Translations under genes and position numbers: made by a program
Shown: piece by piece, positions 17,782-26,991 of the stretch
Layout of the letters: each line of letters starts with the position of its first letter
How positions within the stretch are numbered: position 1 is the stretch's first letter
The notes under the pieces: generated by a model
Databases searched by the model: none
Told to the model about the DNA's origin: nothing
The model's input: the letters and a program-made list of their open reading frames with translations, nothing else
NCBI GenBank assembly: GCA_035693615.1
Contig: DASSGH010000018.1
Span: forward strand, 16,261-80,260
DNA: 64,000 nucleotides
Direction: 5' to 3'
DNA from: VAZQ01 sp035693615
Lineage (GTDB): Bacteria; Pseudomonadota; Alphaproteobacteria; Rhizobiales; Xanthobacteraceae

Positions 17782-18249
17782 ATGGGTCTGTTCCGAAGAA
17801 AGGTGCCACTCCACTACATCCCGGTCCATCCCGACAACATAGCAAAAAAGGACTGGATCATTCTTCTCGAGGCCGGAACCATCGTCGGCCCATCGGCTGA
17901 AAAGCTTCGGGTCGCCCTGGCCACGAAGGAAAAGAAGATCGTCAGGAAGTACAATATTTTTCTCAGACCCGAACACTTCCTCGTGCTCGACGGGTACGAT
18001 CCGCGGATCCATGCCCTCTATTATTGCCCTCAGCTCTATCGATACGACGGCGATAAAGCGCTGATTCCTCTGGAGGGTGAGGAAATTGGAAAATTGGTTG
18101 CACAAGCGGTTCAGAACGGCGTCGTCGAGAAGCAGCCGTGGTACCCGCCTTCAGAAATGCTGACACGCCAGCCTGTCGTCACTGGAAGCATGAATATCGA
18201 TTTCGACCGCGTCGTCGTCGATGCGCCATCCGCCCAAGCCGGCCCATAA
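17782..18249 (+). CDS. Hypothetical cytoplasmic protein
   Basis: 155 residues, preceded by AGGA seven bases before the ATG. There is no signal peptide or membrane helix. The sequence mixes beta and helical segments (HYIPVHPDNIAKKDWIILLE, FLRPEHFLVLDGYDPRIHALYYCP) and has one cysteine. I do not recognise the family. It stands 185 bp before the HerA-like gene on the same strand; co-transcription is possible but not shown. Confidence 0.65.
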   Translation: MGLFRRKVPLHYIPVHPDNIAKKDWIILLEAGTIVGPSAEKLRVALATKEKKIVRKYNIFLRPEHFLVLDGYDPRIHALYYCPQLYRYDGDKALIPLEGEEIGKLVAQAVQNGVVEKQPWYPPSEMLTRQPVVTGSMNIDFDRVVVDAPSAQAGP

Positions 18250-18434
18250 CGGACCAGGACACCGCTTGCACCCGGACGTCCGGGCAAGACCTCGTCGTCG
18301 ATCAGATTTGAGCCTCGAGCTTGCCCACGAGGGGACGAGGCCGAAGTGTGCGCGCCGCCAGCGTGCGCGGATAGGCGTGGCGCTATAGAATAGGGCCAAT
18401 TCTCCGGCACGAACGGCAAGACTTCGGAGGCAGC

Positions 18435-20063
18435 ATGGCTCGGAAACCTTCGGCCCAGCGAAAGAATAAGGGCGCCCCTGCCGCGACCGCGGACGAAAAG
18501 GGCGCGGTTCCCGCGACGCTCGCCGACCACACGATCGTCGTCGGCAAGAGCCACAAGTACGAAGTGCTCGATCTCAGGTTTGGCAATCGCCATGGCCTGG
18601 TCACCGGCGCGACCGGGACCGGCAAGACGGTGACGTTGCAGATCCTGGCCGAAGGCTTCTCGCGCGCGGGCGTGCCGGTTTTCGCCGCCGACATCAAGGG
18701 TGACTTGTCGGGAATTGCCGCACCGGGCGAGCCCAAGGAAGCGTTCGTCAAGCGCGCAAGCGACATGGGGCTGGCGTATCAGCCCGACCAATTTCCCGTG
18801 ATGTTCTGGGACGTCTTCGGACAGGAGGGCCATCCGGTTCGCGCCACGATCTCGGAGATGGGACCGATCCTGCTGTCGCGCATCATGGAACTCAACGACA
18901 CGCAGGAAGGCGTCCTCAACGTCGCGTTTCGCGTCGCCGACGAGCAGGGACTGCCCGTGCTCGACCTCAAGGATCTCCGCGCCATCCTGCAATCCGTGGC
19001 GGAAAACGCCGCCGCATTGCAGATTCAATACGGAAACGTGTCCGCGGCGACGGTCGGAGCCATCCAGCGCCAGCTGCTGGTGCTGGAAAACCAGGGCGCC
19101 GCGTCGTTCTTCGGCGAGCCGGCGCTCGATATCGCCGACTTCATGCGGACCGACCGCGAGGGGCGCGGCTATGTGAACATCCTCGCGGCTGACAAGCTGA
19201 TTGCCAATCCACGGCTCTACGCCATGTTCCTGCTGTGGATGCTCTCGGAGCTGTTCGAGAAGCTTCCTGAGATCGGAGATCCGGACAAACCGAAGCTCGT
19301 CTTCTTTTTCGACGAGTCGCATTTGTTGTTCAACGATGCGCCCAAGCCGCTCTTGGAAAAGATCGAGCAGGTCGTGCGCTTGATCCGCTCCAAGGGGGTC
19401 GGCGTCTATTTCGCCACGCAAAATCCGCTCGACGTGCCGGACACGGTCCTCGCGCAGCTCGGCAATCGCGTGCAGCACGCATTGCGCGCCTTTACTCCCC
19501 GCGATCAGCGCGCGGTGAAGGCCGCTGCTGAAACGTTTCGACCCAACAAGACGCTTGATACGGCGCAGGTCATCACCGAACTCGGCAAGGGCGAGGCGCT
19601 GGTGTCGTTCCTCGAGGGCAACGGCGTTCCCTCCGTGGTCGAGCGCACCATGATCCGTCCGCCTTCCGCACGTCTGGGACTCGTGAGCGCGGAGGAGCGC
19701 CGCACGGTCATCGCGCAAAGCCCGGTTAAAGGCAAATACGATACCGCGGTCGATTCGGAATCGGCCTACGAGATATTGAAAAAACGCGTGGAGGCGACCG
19801 CCGCCGCTGACGAAGCGCAATCAGGAGGGTGGCTCGGCAAGATCGGGGGAGTCCTGGGTGCGGTCTTCGGGACGACGCGCAGGCGCGGCGAGCGTTTGAG
19901 CACAGGGCAACTGGTCACGCGCGAGGTCACGCGCTCGGTCACCAACCGCATGGCGGGACAAATCGCGGCCGACGTCGGCAAATCCATCGCCGGCTCGATG
20001 GGCGGCTCGGTCGGCCGAGCAATTGTCCGCGGCGCGCTCGGCGGCATCCTGCGGCGGCGATAA
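18435..20063 (+). CDS. HerA-like (DUF853) ATPase
   Basis: A 542-residue ATPase of the HerA/FtsK class in the DUF853 subgroup. The Walker A motif is GATGTGKT at 58-65 and Walker B is KLVFFFDESHLLF with D293/E294. Downstream, TQNPLDVPD and the NRVQHALRAFTPRD region supply the sensor and arginine-finger segments. The C-terminus is Gly/Ala-rich (SIAGSMGGSVGRAIVRGALGG), as in other DUF853 proteins. HerA proteins form hexameric DNA translocases with NurA nuclease in archaea; the role of DUF853 members in bacteria is not settled. No nuclease partner is adjacent. GGAGG sits ahead of the ATG. Confidence 0.93.
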   Translation: MARKPSAQRKNKGAPAATADEKGAVPATLADHTIVVGKSHKYEVLDLRFGNRHGLVTGATGTGKTVTLQILAEGFSRAGVPVFAADIKGDLSGIAAPGEPKEAFVKRASDMGLAYQPDQFPVMFWDVFGQEGHPVRATISEMGPILLSRIMELNDTQEGVLNVAFRVADEQGLPVLDLKDLRAILQSVAENAAALQIQYGNVSAATVGAIQRQLLVLENQGAASFFGEPALDIADFMRTDREGRGYVNILAADKLIANPRLYAMFLLWMLSELFEKLPEIGDPDKPKLVFFFDESHLLFNDAPKPLLEKIEQVVRLIRSKGVGVYFATQNPLDVPDTVLAQLGNRVQHALRAFTPRDQRAVKAAAETFRPNKTLDTAQVITELGKGEALVSFLEGNGVPSVVERTMIRPPSARLGLVSAEERRTVIAQSPVKGKYDTAVDSESAYEILKKRVEATAAADEAQSGGWLGKIGGVLGAVFGTTRRRGERLSTGQLVTREVTRSVTNRMAGQIAADVGKSIAGSMGGSVGRAIVRGALGGILRRR

Positions 20064-20318
20064 AGGCCGGTTGGGACCTCGTGACTGTGGAGTTGGATCT
20101 GCGCCGCGCGCGCCTTTGAACGTTCTAAAGCCAGTTGCACCAAACGTTTGGATCGTTGGCGGGCCGGAAATACGTCCGAAGGCCGGAGGACGCCGATATC
20201 CTCGAACCGTGACCATTTCCGCCCCCGGATTGCGCGAACAATGCCCCATTTGCGCCAATGCGGCGCCATTGTGGCGCGGCCTTATATGCATCCACCTCTA
20301 GGGGGACGGGAGGGTGTA

Positions 20319-21029
20319 ATGCTCACGCTACGCGCTTTGGCAATCGTGATAACCGGGGCTGGGGTGTTCGCGGCGCTGCCAGTGACGGGCGCACAGGCAT
20401 GCGATGACGACCGGTATCCCTGCCCCATAAGGGTGCCACAAGAGACCGTCGAAGCGCCGGCTCAGGCCGCGCCCGCGGCCGCGGCGCAACCGCAAAGGAA
20501 GGTGAGCCACCCCGCGCGCGCAAATGCGAAGCCGCAAGCAAAGCGCGAACAAGAGGCGCCACGTGCCGCGGCCCGCGCCAAGCCGAGCAAACCTGCCGTC
20601 CAGGAGCAGGCGGCCGAGCCAATCTCGCAGAAAGGGGCTGACGCCGCTCCCGCCATGGAGCCGCCCCGGACGGATCAAAGCGCGGTGGCGGCCGCGGGGA
20701 CGGCTTGGCCGGCTCTCGCAACCACCAGCGCCGGCGCGCCAGCGGCGGCGAACGCAGACGCCACGGAAGCCGCCCAGACGAATGCAGTGACCGCTGCCGC
20801 AACAGATGCGGTGACAAATGCGGTGCAAGTGGTCGATAAGGACGAAGTCAACGATCTCGATCGCGCCGCTGCTGCTAGCGGATCGGCCGAGTCGTCCTGG
20901 CTCAGCTATCTGTTATTGATCTTGGGCACCGCCCTCGCCGCGGCAGCCGCGTTCTGGTTCGTTTTCAAAACGGCGTCCCGCTTCGCGCGCCGACCGGCAC
21001 ATCCGCGCATGCACATGAGCAGGTCGTAA
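20319..21029 (+). CDS. Ala/Pro-rich exported protein with C-terminal membrane helix
   Basis: 236 residues. The start at 20319 follows GGGAGG; the frame extends upstream but without signals. A Sec-type signal (LALAIVITGAGVFAALPVTGAQA region) is followed by two cysteines (CDDDRYPCP), a long low-complexity Ala/Pro/Lys stretch, and a C-terminal membrane helix (WLSYLLLILGTALAAAAAFWFVF) with a basic tail. The topology suggests an inner-membrane protein with a flexible periplasmic arm. It shares this plan, but no clear homology, with the product of 12263-13873. Confidence 0.65.
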   Translation: MLTLRALAIVITGAGVFAALPVTGAQACDDDRYPCPIRVPQETVEAPAQAAPAAAAQPQRKVSHPARANAKPQAKREQEAPRAAARAKPSKPAVQEQAAEPISQKGADAAPAMEPPRTDQSAVAAAGTAWPALATTSAGAPAAANADATEAAQTNAVTAAATDAVTNAVQVVDKDEVNDLDRAAAASGSAESSWLSYLLLILGTALAAAAAFWFVFKTASRFARRPAHPRMHMSRS

Positions 21030-21179
21030 GATGACATTGGGCGCTCGGCCTCGAGTGCCCAAGTCGTTGCGGCTACTCGGCGACCAAGCGATCTGATCAC
21101 ACGACGTCATCCGCTGCTCGGTGGCGCGGCGGCAAGGCGGCCGTTGGCGGCCCGAGCGTCGGACCGGCAACGATAGCGT

Positions 21180-22088
21180 TCAATTGCGCTGCACCGTGCA
21201 GCTCGCGCCTGCGGCGCGCAGCTCGGCACACAATTTGTCGGCGCTGGCACGGCTCTCGGTCCCGACGTGGACCCGCGCCCACCCCATGCTGCCGCGCGCG
21301 AGTCCATGGTGCAAGACGCGCGGCTCTCGCTCGGCGAGGATGCGCGCGTACTTCTCCTGAAGTTGACGATACGCCGCGAGCGCCGTCGCATCCGACGAGC
21401 TTCCGACCAATTGCACGCCCCAGGGATCGAGCGGCTTCATGACGGGAGCCGGCGAGCGGGCGACAAGGCCGGCGATTTGCGGACAAGGCACGGGGTGCGC
21501 GACGTGCATCTCGGCAGGGCCGGCCCGAGCCCATTGCTCGGGGGATTGCCCCGTCACAATTCTCACATACGCGTCGGTCTCCCGCGGTAGGCCGCGTCGG
21601 CCGGCCAGCCAGTCGCGAACGCGCCGAGGTCCCGCATTGTAGGCGGCTGCCGCAAGACCGAGGTTTCCGAGATCGCGCCGCAGATCGCGCAAGAGCTTTG
21701 CGGAATGGGCGATTGCTTCGATTGGGTCGAAGGGATCGGCAAGGCCGCGGGCGTTCGCGGTCGCCGGCATGAACTGCGCCACGCCTTGCGCGCCGGCGCG
21801 GCTTACCGCCGTCGGGTCGAAGCGACTCTCCTGCCAGATCAGCCGAGCGAAGAAATCGACCGGCAGATCATTTTCTGCCGCCGCCGCCGCGAGCGCATCG
21901 CAGATGCTCGCGACAGAGGCCGCACGGTTTGATGGCGTCGCGGAGGGTGATGGCGTTCCTTCAACCGGAGGGACTTGATCGGCTTCACCTGCGCTCGCTT
22001 GCCCGAGGCGTTGGCTCGGCAGCTCCAACATGAGCGTAGCAAGAAGAAACGTGAGCGAGACGAGACCGGATGCGACAAGGCCATGCAT
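21180..22088 (-). CDS. Lytic transglycosylase with SPOR-like C-terminus
   Basis: 302 residues from an ATG at 22088. An N-terminal hydrophobic segment anchors or exports the protein. The SLT domain starts near residue 60; E87 in LIWQESRFDP is the catalytic acid, followed by GAQGVAQFMPATA and YNAGPRRVRDWL, the standard family 1 motifs. The last ~75 residues (WGVQLVGSSSDATALAAYRQLQEKY to ASCTVQRN) resemble a SPOR repeat that binds denuded septal glycan. The enzyme would cleave MurNAc-GlcNAc bonds. The frame runs upstream to 22247 but that part overlaps a better small gene, and the ribosome binding site is weak, so the start is uncertain. Confidence 0.9.
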   Translation of the reverse strand: MHGLVASGLVSLTFLLATLMLELPSQRLGQASAGEADQVPPVEGTPSPSATPSNRAASVASICDALAAAAAENDLPVDFFARLIWQESRFDPTAVSRAGAQGVAQFMPATANARGLADPFDPIEAIAHSAKLLRDLRRDLGNLGLAAAAYNAGPRRVRDWLAGRRGLPRETDAYVRIVTGQSPEQWARAGPAEMHVAHPVPCPQIAGLVARSPAPVMKPLDPWGVQLVGSSSDATALAAYRQLQEKYARILAEREPRVLHHGLARGSMGWARVHVGTESRASADKLCAELRAAGASCTVQRN

Positions 22089-22119
22089 GCGCGTCACGCG
22101 AGCGGAGACATCCGTCGTC

Positions 22120-22341
22120 CTACTGGCTGCGGCCTTTTTCTTTACCGCAATTCTTGGCGACGTACTTATCGATGATAGCGCGGCCCTGCTTGTCTGTTTG
22201 CTTGCGGGCCTCGCGCGCCGCTTGGCAACAGATCGGCGTCGGTTCATCGGTCGTGCCGCAGAACAGAATCGTCGCCAGATCGGTGACCGGCGAGGCCGTC
22301 GCTGCGAGCGTCAACAGCACCATTGCGCCCCAGTAATTCAT
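22120..22341 (-). CDS. Small exported cysteine-containing protein
   Basis: 73 residues beginning with a signal-like segment (MNYWGAMVLLTLAATASPV) and then a charged mature part with four cysteines (FCGTTDEPTPICCQAARE, AKNCGKEK). The pattern is that of a small secreted disulfide protein. It lies just upstream of the transglycosylase on the same strand and overlaps the N-terminal extension of that frame, which supports the shorter transglycosylase start. Confidence 0.6.
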   Translation of the reverse strand: MNYWGAMVLLTLAATASPVTDLATILFCGTTDEPTPICCQAAREARKQTDKQGRAIIDKYVAKNCGKEKGRSQ

Positions 22342-22494
22342 GCGTGACGCCTATTGCACGCTTAGCGCGCTCGGAGAGCGGCGGCCGTGACGGCGGCGAC
22401 AAGATTTTGATCTTCGCTGGCTTGCGCGTCAAAGGTTATAATGTCGCTCGGCGGTTAACCCGCACCGTTAACCGGCACTCACGGGGTTCCGACC

Positions 22495-22944
22495 TTGACC
22501 GATCAGCAAAAGCCAAGCGTCCCGTATTGGCATCTCTACACTGATGAGAACGGCATTAGCCGGCAGCGGCGTTGCCTAATGACGCGGTTCGAGTTGAAGT
22601 CGATGCAACCACCTGCCGATCCGCAATGGCAGGGAGAAAGGTATCACGACCGCATGACAACGATGGTGACGGTGCAGCCTGTGGGCTGGGTTGGAACTTG
22701 GCACGAAAACCCGGCGCCACAGTGGATCATTCCGCTGTCGGGGCGTTGGTGGGTGGAGTCCATGGACGGCGAACGCGTTGAAATGGGACCCGGCCATATT
22801 TCATTCGGAGAAGATCAGGGGTGCATCCCGCATGACGGTCGAATCGGTCATCGTTCTGGGACAATTGGCAATGAGCCCGCCGTGCTGATGATCGTCCAAT
22901 TCGACACGCGTCGGACTCATACCTCCCTTTGTCGGTTTGAGTAG
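22495..22944 (+). CDS. Cupin-domain protein
   Basis: 149 residues forming a single cupin barrel: WHENPAPQWIIPLSGRWWVESMDGERVEMGPGHISFGEDQG is the first half and GCIPHDGRIGHRSG the second, with histidines placed for a metal. It begins at a TTG (22495) because the conserved-looking segment VPYWHLYTDENG precedes the next ATG at 22579. It is followed after 5 bp by an SMP-30 gene, so the two are likely co-translated. Small cupins of this kind act as isomerases, lyases or sensors; the substrate is unknown. Confidence 0.75.
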   Translation: MTDQQKPSVPYWHLYTDENGISRQRRCLMTRFELKSMQPPADPQWQGERYHDRMTTMVTVQPVGWVGTWHENPAPQWIIPLSGRWWVESMDGERVEMGPGHISFGEDQGCIPHDGRIGHRSGTIGNEPAVLMIVQFDTRRTHTSLCRFE

Positions 22945-22949
22945 CTGCC

Positions 22950-23852
22950 GTGGACGGCTTTGAAATTATCGATCGGCGGTTTGCTCGTTACGTCCTTGAT
23001 AACGCGCCACTCGAGGAGCTAGCCACAGGCTTCCGCTGGGTAGAAGGTCTCGTGTGGATGGGAGATTGGAATTGCCTCCTGTTCGAAGACCTACCGCGCA
23101 ATCGCATTATGCGGTGGTCCGAAGCCGAAGGCGTTTCGATTTATCGCGAGCCATCCAATTACACGAACGGCCAGACACGCGACCGGAACGGCCGCCTCAT
23201 CTCCTGCTCGCATGAAAAACGCTGCATCTTTCGCACCGAGTATGACGGGGCGATCACGACCCTTGTCGATTCGCATGCGGGCCGCCGGCTGAATTCACCA
23301 AACGATGTTGCGGTCAAATCGGACGGAACGATTTGGTTCAGCGATCCAGTTTACGGAATTTCGACGGATTATGAGGGCGGTCGACAACAATCGGAACAGC
23401 CGCCGGCGCTTTATCGTTTCGATCCTTCGACCGGCGACATCAGGATTGCAGCCTCGGACTTCGACGGTCCGAACGGATTGGCGTTCTCGCCTGACGAAAC
23501 GATGCTCTATGTCGCCGAGACGGGCAATCAGGCCGAGGACGATCCGAAGCAGTTTATCCGCGTTTTTGCCGTCGGCGACGGAGGAGCACTCTCCGGCGGT
23601 GGTCTATTTGCCAAAATCGAACCAGGTTATTGCGACGGCATGACCGTCGACGAGGACGGCAATATCTGGTCCAGCGCGGCCGATGGCGTGCACTGCCTAT
23701 CGCCCGAGGGCGACTTGCTTGGAAAGGTTTTGGTGCCGCACCGAGTTGCCAACCTCAAGTTCGGAGGATTGCATCGCAACCGGCTCTTTATCGCTGGGTC
23801 GCAAACGCTGTACGCGATTTTTCTAAATCGGCGCGGGTTGCCGTTTCCGTAA
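22950..23852 (+). CDS. SMP-30/gluconolactonase-family lactonase
   Basis: A 300-residue six-bladed propeller lactonase. The metal ligands expected in this family are visible: the glutamate of WVEGLVW near the start, the asparagine of NSPNDVAV, and the DGPNGLAFSPDE aspartate/asparagine. Related enzymes open sugar or aromatic lactones. There is no signal peptide, so it is cytoplasmic. It starts at GTG 22950, five bases after the cupin stop, indicating an operon. A strong hairpin follows at 23882-23906. Confidence 0.9.
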   Translation: MDGFEIIDRRFARYVLDNAPLEELATGFRWVEGLVWMGDWNCLLFEDLPRNRIMRWSEAEGVSIYREPSNYTNGQTRDRNGRLISCSHEKRCIFRTEYDGAITTLVDSHAGRRLNSPNDVAVKSDGTIWFSDPVYGISTDYEGGRQQSEQPPALYRFDPSTGDIRIAASDFDGPNGLAFSPDETMLYVAETGNQAEDDPKQFIRVFAVGDGGALSGGGLFAKIEPGYCDGMTVDEDGNIWSSAADGVHCLSPEGDLLGKVLVPHRVANLKFGGLHRNRLFIAGSQTLYAIFLNRRGLPFP

Positions 23853-23881
23853 AGGTTCTCGCGGTTCACAGGCTTCAGCAA

Positions 23882-23906
23882 TCCCCGCCGACGAAGTCGG
23901 CGGGGA
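23882..23906. terminator. Bidirectional hairpin between convergent genes
   Basis: Bases 23882-23892 (tccccgccgac) and 23896-23906 (gtcggcgggga) form a perfect 11-bp stem closed by a GAA loop. It lies between the ends of the SMP-30 gene and the convergent minus-strand gene, the expected place for a shared terminator. There is no T-run, so termination may depend on Rho or on stem strength alone. Confidence 0.7.
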
Positions 23907-23953
23907 CTGCCCGACCCGGACACGCATCAAGCTTGAACTAGTTCAGGCCCGGT

Positions 23954-24517
23954 CTAATCCGCGGGACGCGGGCCCGAACCCTGCTCTTCCATGAGCGGCG
24001 CAAGCTGGTCGTAGTGCTTGAGCACCAGCGCAATGTTTTCCTTGAACTGAACGGGCTTTGCATTTTTGAGCGCCGCATCGAGCTGCGCCAGGTCCTCTTT
24101 CTTTTCGGCCTCGGGAACGGATTTGTCGGCCTTGAGCGCGGCAATCTGCTTCCTGAGTTGTTCCGGCGGCTCCGAGAACTTCTTGGTCTGCGGGTCGATG
24201 CCCGCCATGATCATCGAGATATTCATGGACGCGTTGTCGTATTCGTCGAGGCTGGCAAAGCCGTTCTTCTTGGCAACAGCCGCGGCCTGCGCCTCGACCT
24301 TCGGGTTCGGTTGATCAGGGTTCGTCCCGGCGTAGAGCCGCGCCATGTCCTTGGCGGCGCCCACAAAGCCTTGAACATGCTTCTCGGTGAGCTTGATCTG
24401 CTTTATCTCCTGCGCGGACGTGGCGCCAGGATGAAACAGAGCGGCGGCCAGAAGCATCGAGGACGCCACGGCCCAAGACGCCCGCGGCGCGGAGACTGAG
24501 TTTGGAATGAACGACAT
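23954..24517 (-). CDS. Exported helical protein, unknown function
   Basis: 187 residues. Two in-frame ATGs lie close together; 24517 is chosen because GGAGGA sits correctly ahead of it. A signal peptide ends near SAQEI. The mature part is charged and helical (HVQGFVGAAKDMARLYAG, DEYDNASMNISMIMAGIDP, DLAQLDAALKNAKPV) with no cysteine. I do not recognise a named domain. The gene is transcribed away from the RidA operon's end. Confidence 0.65.
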   Translation of the reverse strand: MSFIPNSVSAPRASWAVASSMLLAAALFHPGATSAQEIKQIKLTEKHVQGFVGAAKDMARLYAGTNPDQPNPKVEAQAAAVAKKNGFASLDEYDNASMNISMIMAGIDPQTKKFSEPPEQLRKQIAALKADKSVPEAEKKEDLAQLDAALKNAKPVQFKENIALVLKHYDQLAPLMEEQGSGPRPAD

Positions 24518-24633
24518 GGAACCATCCTCCATCGCGACAGGGCAGCTTGAACCCGACAATTTTGGCCGCCGCATGACAGTTGCACGCATGCCGTCGCGGA
24601 ATAGGCAATGTTTACGCCAATGTTATGCGGAGA

Positions 24634-25041
24634 TCAGGTCGCCAACGCCACGCATTCGATCTCGCAACCGTTGCCGAACCTGAGTTGCATCGACCAGGCC
24701 GTGCGCGCGGGCGGCTCGATTGGAAAGAATTCGCGGTACACCCGCTCCATTTCCGGCATGTCCGCAAGGTCGGCGAGCACCACGTGCACGCGCACGACGC
24801 GCTCGAGCGACGAGCCGGCGGATTCCAGCATGTGTCGCATATTGGCAAGCGTTATTCGGATCTGCTCCGCAATCGGGCCATGGTTGCGCTCACCGGTCTC
24901 GGGATCGATCGGCCCCATCCCCGACAGGAATATGTATGGGCCGACGCGGATACCGGGAACGTGCGGCAGATTGGCACTGCGCGAGACGTTGAGACGCGGA
25001 TTCTTCGGTTCGATCGCCGAACGCGGCAGCTTCGCGGTCAT
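24634..25041 (-). CDS. RidA-family protein, copy 3
   Basis: 135 residues with the RidA/YjgF/UK114 fold: VGPYIFLSGMGPIDPETG, TLANMRHMLESAGSSLERVVRVHVVL and PPARTAWSMQLRFGNGCEIECVALA. The arginine in PPART corresponds to the residue that binds the substrate carboxylate in deaminating RidA enzymes. RidA trimers hydrolyse reactive enamine/imine intermediates to ketones and ammonia; many divergent copies take part in catabolic pathways. It is the last of three consecutive RidA genes and lies 4 bp after the second. The final beta strand differs from the others, suggesting a different ligand. Confidence 0.92.
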   Translation of the reverse strand: MTAKLPRSAIEPKNPRLNVSRSANLPHVPGIRVGPYIFLSGMGPIDPETGERNHGPIAEQIRITLANMRHMLESAGSSLERVVRVHVVLADLADMPEMERVYREFFPIEPPARTAWSMQLRFGNGCEIECVALAT

Positions 25042-25045
25042 TGGA

Positions 25046-25444
25046 TCACACCAAGGCCGTGCATTCGATGATCACTTTCGCATCGTCGGGAAGGCGCGCG
25101 CCACAGACCGTGCGGGCGGGCGGCGGCTCGCGAAAGAAACGAGCATAGACGTCGTTCATGTTCGGCGCTTCCAGCATGCTATGCAGCAGCACATTCACCT
25201 TTACGACTTTGTCGAGCGAGGAGCCGGCTACCTCCAGCAACTGCTTGAGGTTGACTAGGATCTGTCGCGTTTCGCTCGCGGTCGTCCCGCGCACCCGCTC
25301 CCCAGAGTCCGGGTCGACCGCCGCGAGGCCGGACACGAAGAGAAAGTCGCCGCCCCTGACCAGCGTCGATACGGCCGGGCCGAAGGTGCTCGCGCGGTCG
25401 CGTGCAAACAGCGAGGCAACAATGACTTCGCGTCTGGAAGACAT
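25046..25444 (-). CDS. RidA-family protein, copy 2
   Basis: 132 residues, with RGGDFLFVSGLAAVDPDSGERV, the LKQLLEVAGSSLDKVVKVNVLL helix-strand and PPARTVCGARLPDDAKVIIECTAL. The end is the closest of the three to classical RidA (RLPDDAKVIIE), and the carboxylate-binding arginine is present. It is 20 bp from the first copy and 4 bp from the third, so all three are probably translated from one mRNA. The copies differ throughout, so they are old paralogues rather than a recent duplication. Confidence 0.93.
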   Translation of the reverse strand: MSSRREVIVASLFARDRASTFGPAVSTLVRGGDFLFVSGLAAVDPDSGERVRGTTASETRQILVNLKQLLEVAGSSLDKVVKVNVLLHSMLEAPNMNDVYARFFREPPPARTVCGARLPDDAKVIIECTALV

Positions 25445-25464
25445 CGGAGCGTCCTTAAATGCGC

Positions 25465-25854
25465 TCAGGCAGCCGCGATGACGTCGAGCTCAACCTTGAA
25501 GCCCGCCTCGATTTGTGCCGTCCACACGGTGCGCGCCGGCGGCCCGCTCGCCACGTATTGCCGATACACGCGATTGAGCACGTCGTACTCGATGCTGTCG
25601 TAGATCAGGGCATGCACTTGCACGAGTCGGTCAAGTGAGGAGCCTGCCGATTCCAGCAGCAATTTCAGATTGGCGAAAATGACATGAGCCTCGCTGGTGA
25701 GCGTTCCGTGGAGCCGCTCGCCCGTTTGCGGGTCAATCGGCAGCATGCCGGAGCAGAAGATGAGCCCGCCCGCGCGGATTGCCGGCGACTGGTGGTGGCC
25801 ATAGTGCTGCCGCAGGTCGAGCCCCGGAAGCGGCGCTGCGACGACCTTACGCAT
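25465..25854 (-). CDS. RidA-family protein, copy 1
   Basis: 129 residues of RidA fold: IRAGGLIFCSGMLPIDPQTGERL, LKLLLESAGSSLDRLVQVHALIYD and PPARTVWTAQIEAGFKVELDVIA. The substrate arginine is conserved. It lies 38 bp downstream of an NMT1-like binding-protein gene, tying the RidA trio to uptake of a nitrogenous compound. Confidence 0.93.
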   Translation of the reverse strand: MRKVVAAPLPGLDLRQHYGHHQSPAIRAGGLIFCSGMLPIDPQTGERLHGTLTSEAHVIFANLKLLLESAGSSLDRLVQVHALIYDSIEYDVLNRVYRQYVASGPPARTVWTAQIEAGFKVELDVIAAA

Positions 25855-25892
25855 GGGAGCGCCTCCGGCTGCGGGTCAGAGAAGCGCCCGGA

Positions 25893-26870
25893 TCAATCCG
25901 ACAGCTGCGCGACGCCGGGGAGAAGGAAGCGCTCGATGTTGCCGCGCGCCGGCAGGTCGCCCAGCCCTACCAACGCGTCGAGCAAGGCGTTGATTTGGCG
26001 ACGGGAGATCTTGCCGGTGCGGTCGAAGAAATTATTCTTGCGAAAGAAGTCGTAGGACTTCTCGACATCTTCGGGTTTCTGGCTGCTGACGGCGACGAGA
26101 ATTCGAATGAGATCGGCGCGATTGCGCTCGTCGTAAAAGTACTCGATGCTCTTCGCCTGGACGGCCAGCACGCGCCGCAACACATCCTGGTTTCGGCTGG
26201 CCCATGCCTTGCTCACCGCCGTGCCTGAGAACGGCAGCTCCGGCGCATATTCGACCGTCAGCCCGAGGTCGTTATAGCCGGCGGCCTGAAGCTGGAAATT
26301 GGACGGCGGCAAGACGATCGCCGCATCTACGGCGCCGCTCAGCAGCGCTTGCGCGCGCGCGGTGGTCGCACCGGCATAAACAAAATCGTAATCGCCGGGC
26401 TTGAGGCCATTCGGCGCCAGCATGCGTTCGGCATAGGTCCGGGTGATGTCCTTGGCGCCGCCGACTGAGATCACCTTGCCCTTGAGCTCCTTGAGGCTCT
26501 TGATGTTCGGCTTGGCCATAATGAGATAGGGCGGCGCCTGGATCTCGAAGCGGGCGAGCGCGAGCGCCGCGCCCTGTTCGACCGCGCGGATCGGATCCAC
26601 CAGCCCGGTGGACATCGTCACGTCGAGCGAGCCGGCCGCGAGTTGCTGGATCACGGCGGCGCTTGCCGGGACATAGACCAGATCCGGCTTGATATTCTCG
26701 GCGGCAAAGAAACCTTTATCGATGCCGATGAAGACCGGCCACAGATTGGCCGACGGCGAGCCCACCGTGCCGATCGTGACGGTATCCATCGCGCGCACGG
26801 GTGCGGCGAATATCCACGTGCTCACGACGCAAGCCAGCGCCGCACGTGCGGATGTCCTCATGAGTGGCAT
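25893..26870 (-). CDS. NMT1/SsuA-like ABC transporter substrate-binding protein A
   Basis: A 325-residue exported binding protein. The ATG at 26870 follows AGGAGGGA and starts a signal peptide (ALACVVSTWIFAAPVRAM). The mature part matches the NMT1/THI5-like and SsuA/TauA group: VTIGTVGSPSANLWPVFIGIDKGFFAAENI near the start, VIQQLAAGSLDVTMST, and KELKGKVISVGGAKD. These bind pyrimidines, sulfonates, nitrate or related small molecules. No permease or ATPase gene is adjacent. It stands between a second binding protein and three RidA genes on the same strand. Confidence 0.9.
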   Translation of the reverse strand: MPLMRTSARAALACVVSTWIFAAPVRAMDTVTIGTVGSPSANLWPVFIGIDKGFFAAENIKPDLVYVPASAAVIQQLAAGSLDVTMSTGLVDPIRAVEQGAALALARFEIQAPPYLIMAKPNIKSLKELKGKVISVGGAKDITRTYAERMLAPNGLKPGDYDFVYAGATTARAQALLSGAVDAAIVLPPSNFQLQAAGYNDLGLTVEYAPELPFSGTAVSKAWASRNQDVLRRVLAVQAKSIEYFYDERNRADLIRILVAVSSQKPEDVEKSYDFFRKNNFFDRTGKISRRQINALLDALVGLGDLPARGNIERFLLPGVAQLSD

Positions 26871-26991
26871 GATGGTCCCTCCTCTATCGGTTTGCGGGTC
26901 AATCGCGGCAGGCCGCCATGCGCTGCCTTTAGCCGACCGCTCACATGGTGCTGTCTTGTGCAAGCCCGCAAGAATTCGCGCGCACCTAAAT

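Noticed and set aside
18111..19820. 569-codon minus-strand frame opposite the HerA-like gene
   Set aside because: Antisense shadow; the plus strand carries Walker motifs and a ribosome binding site.
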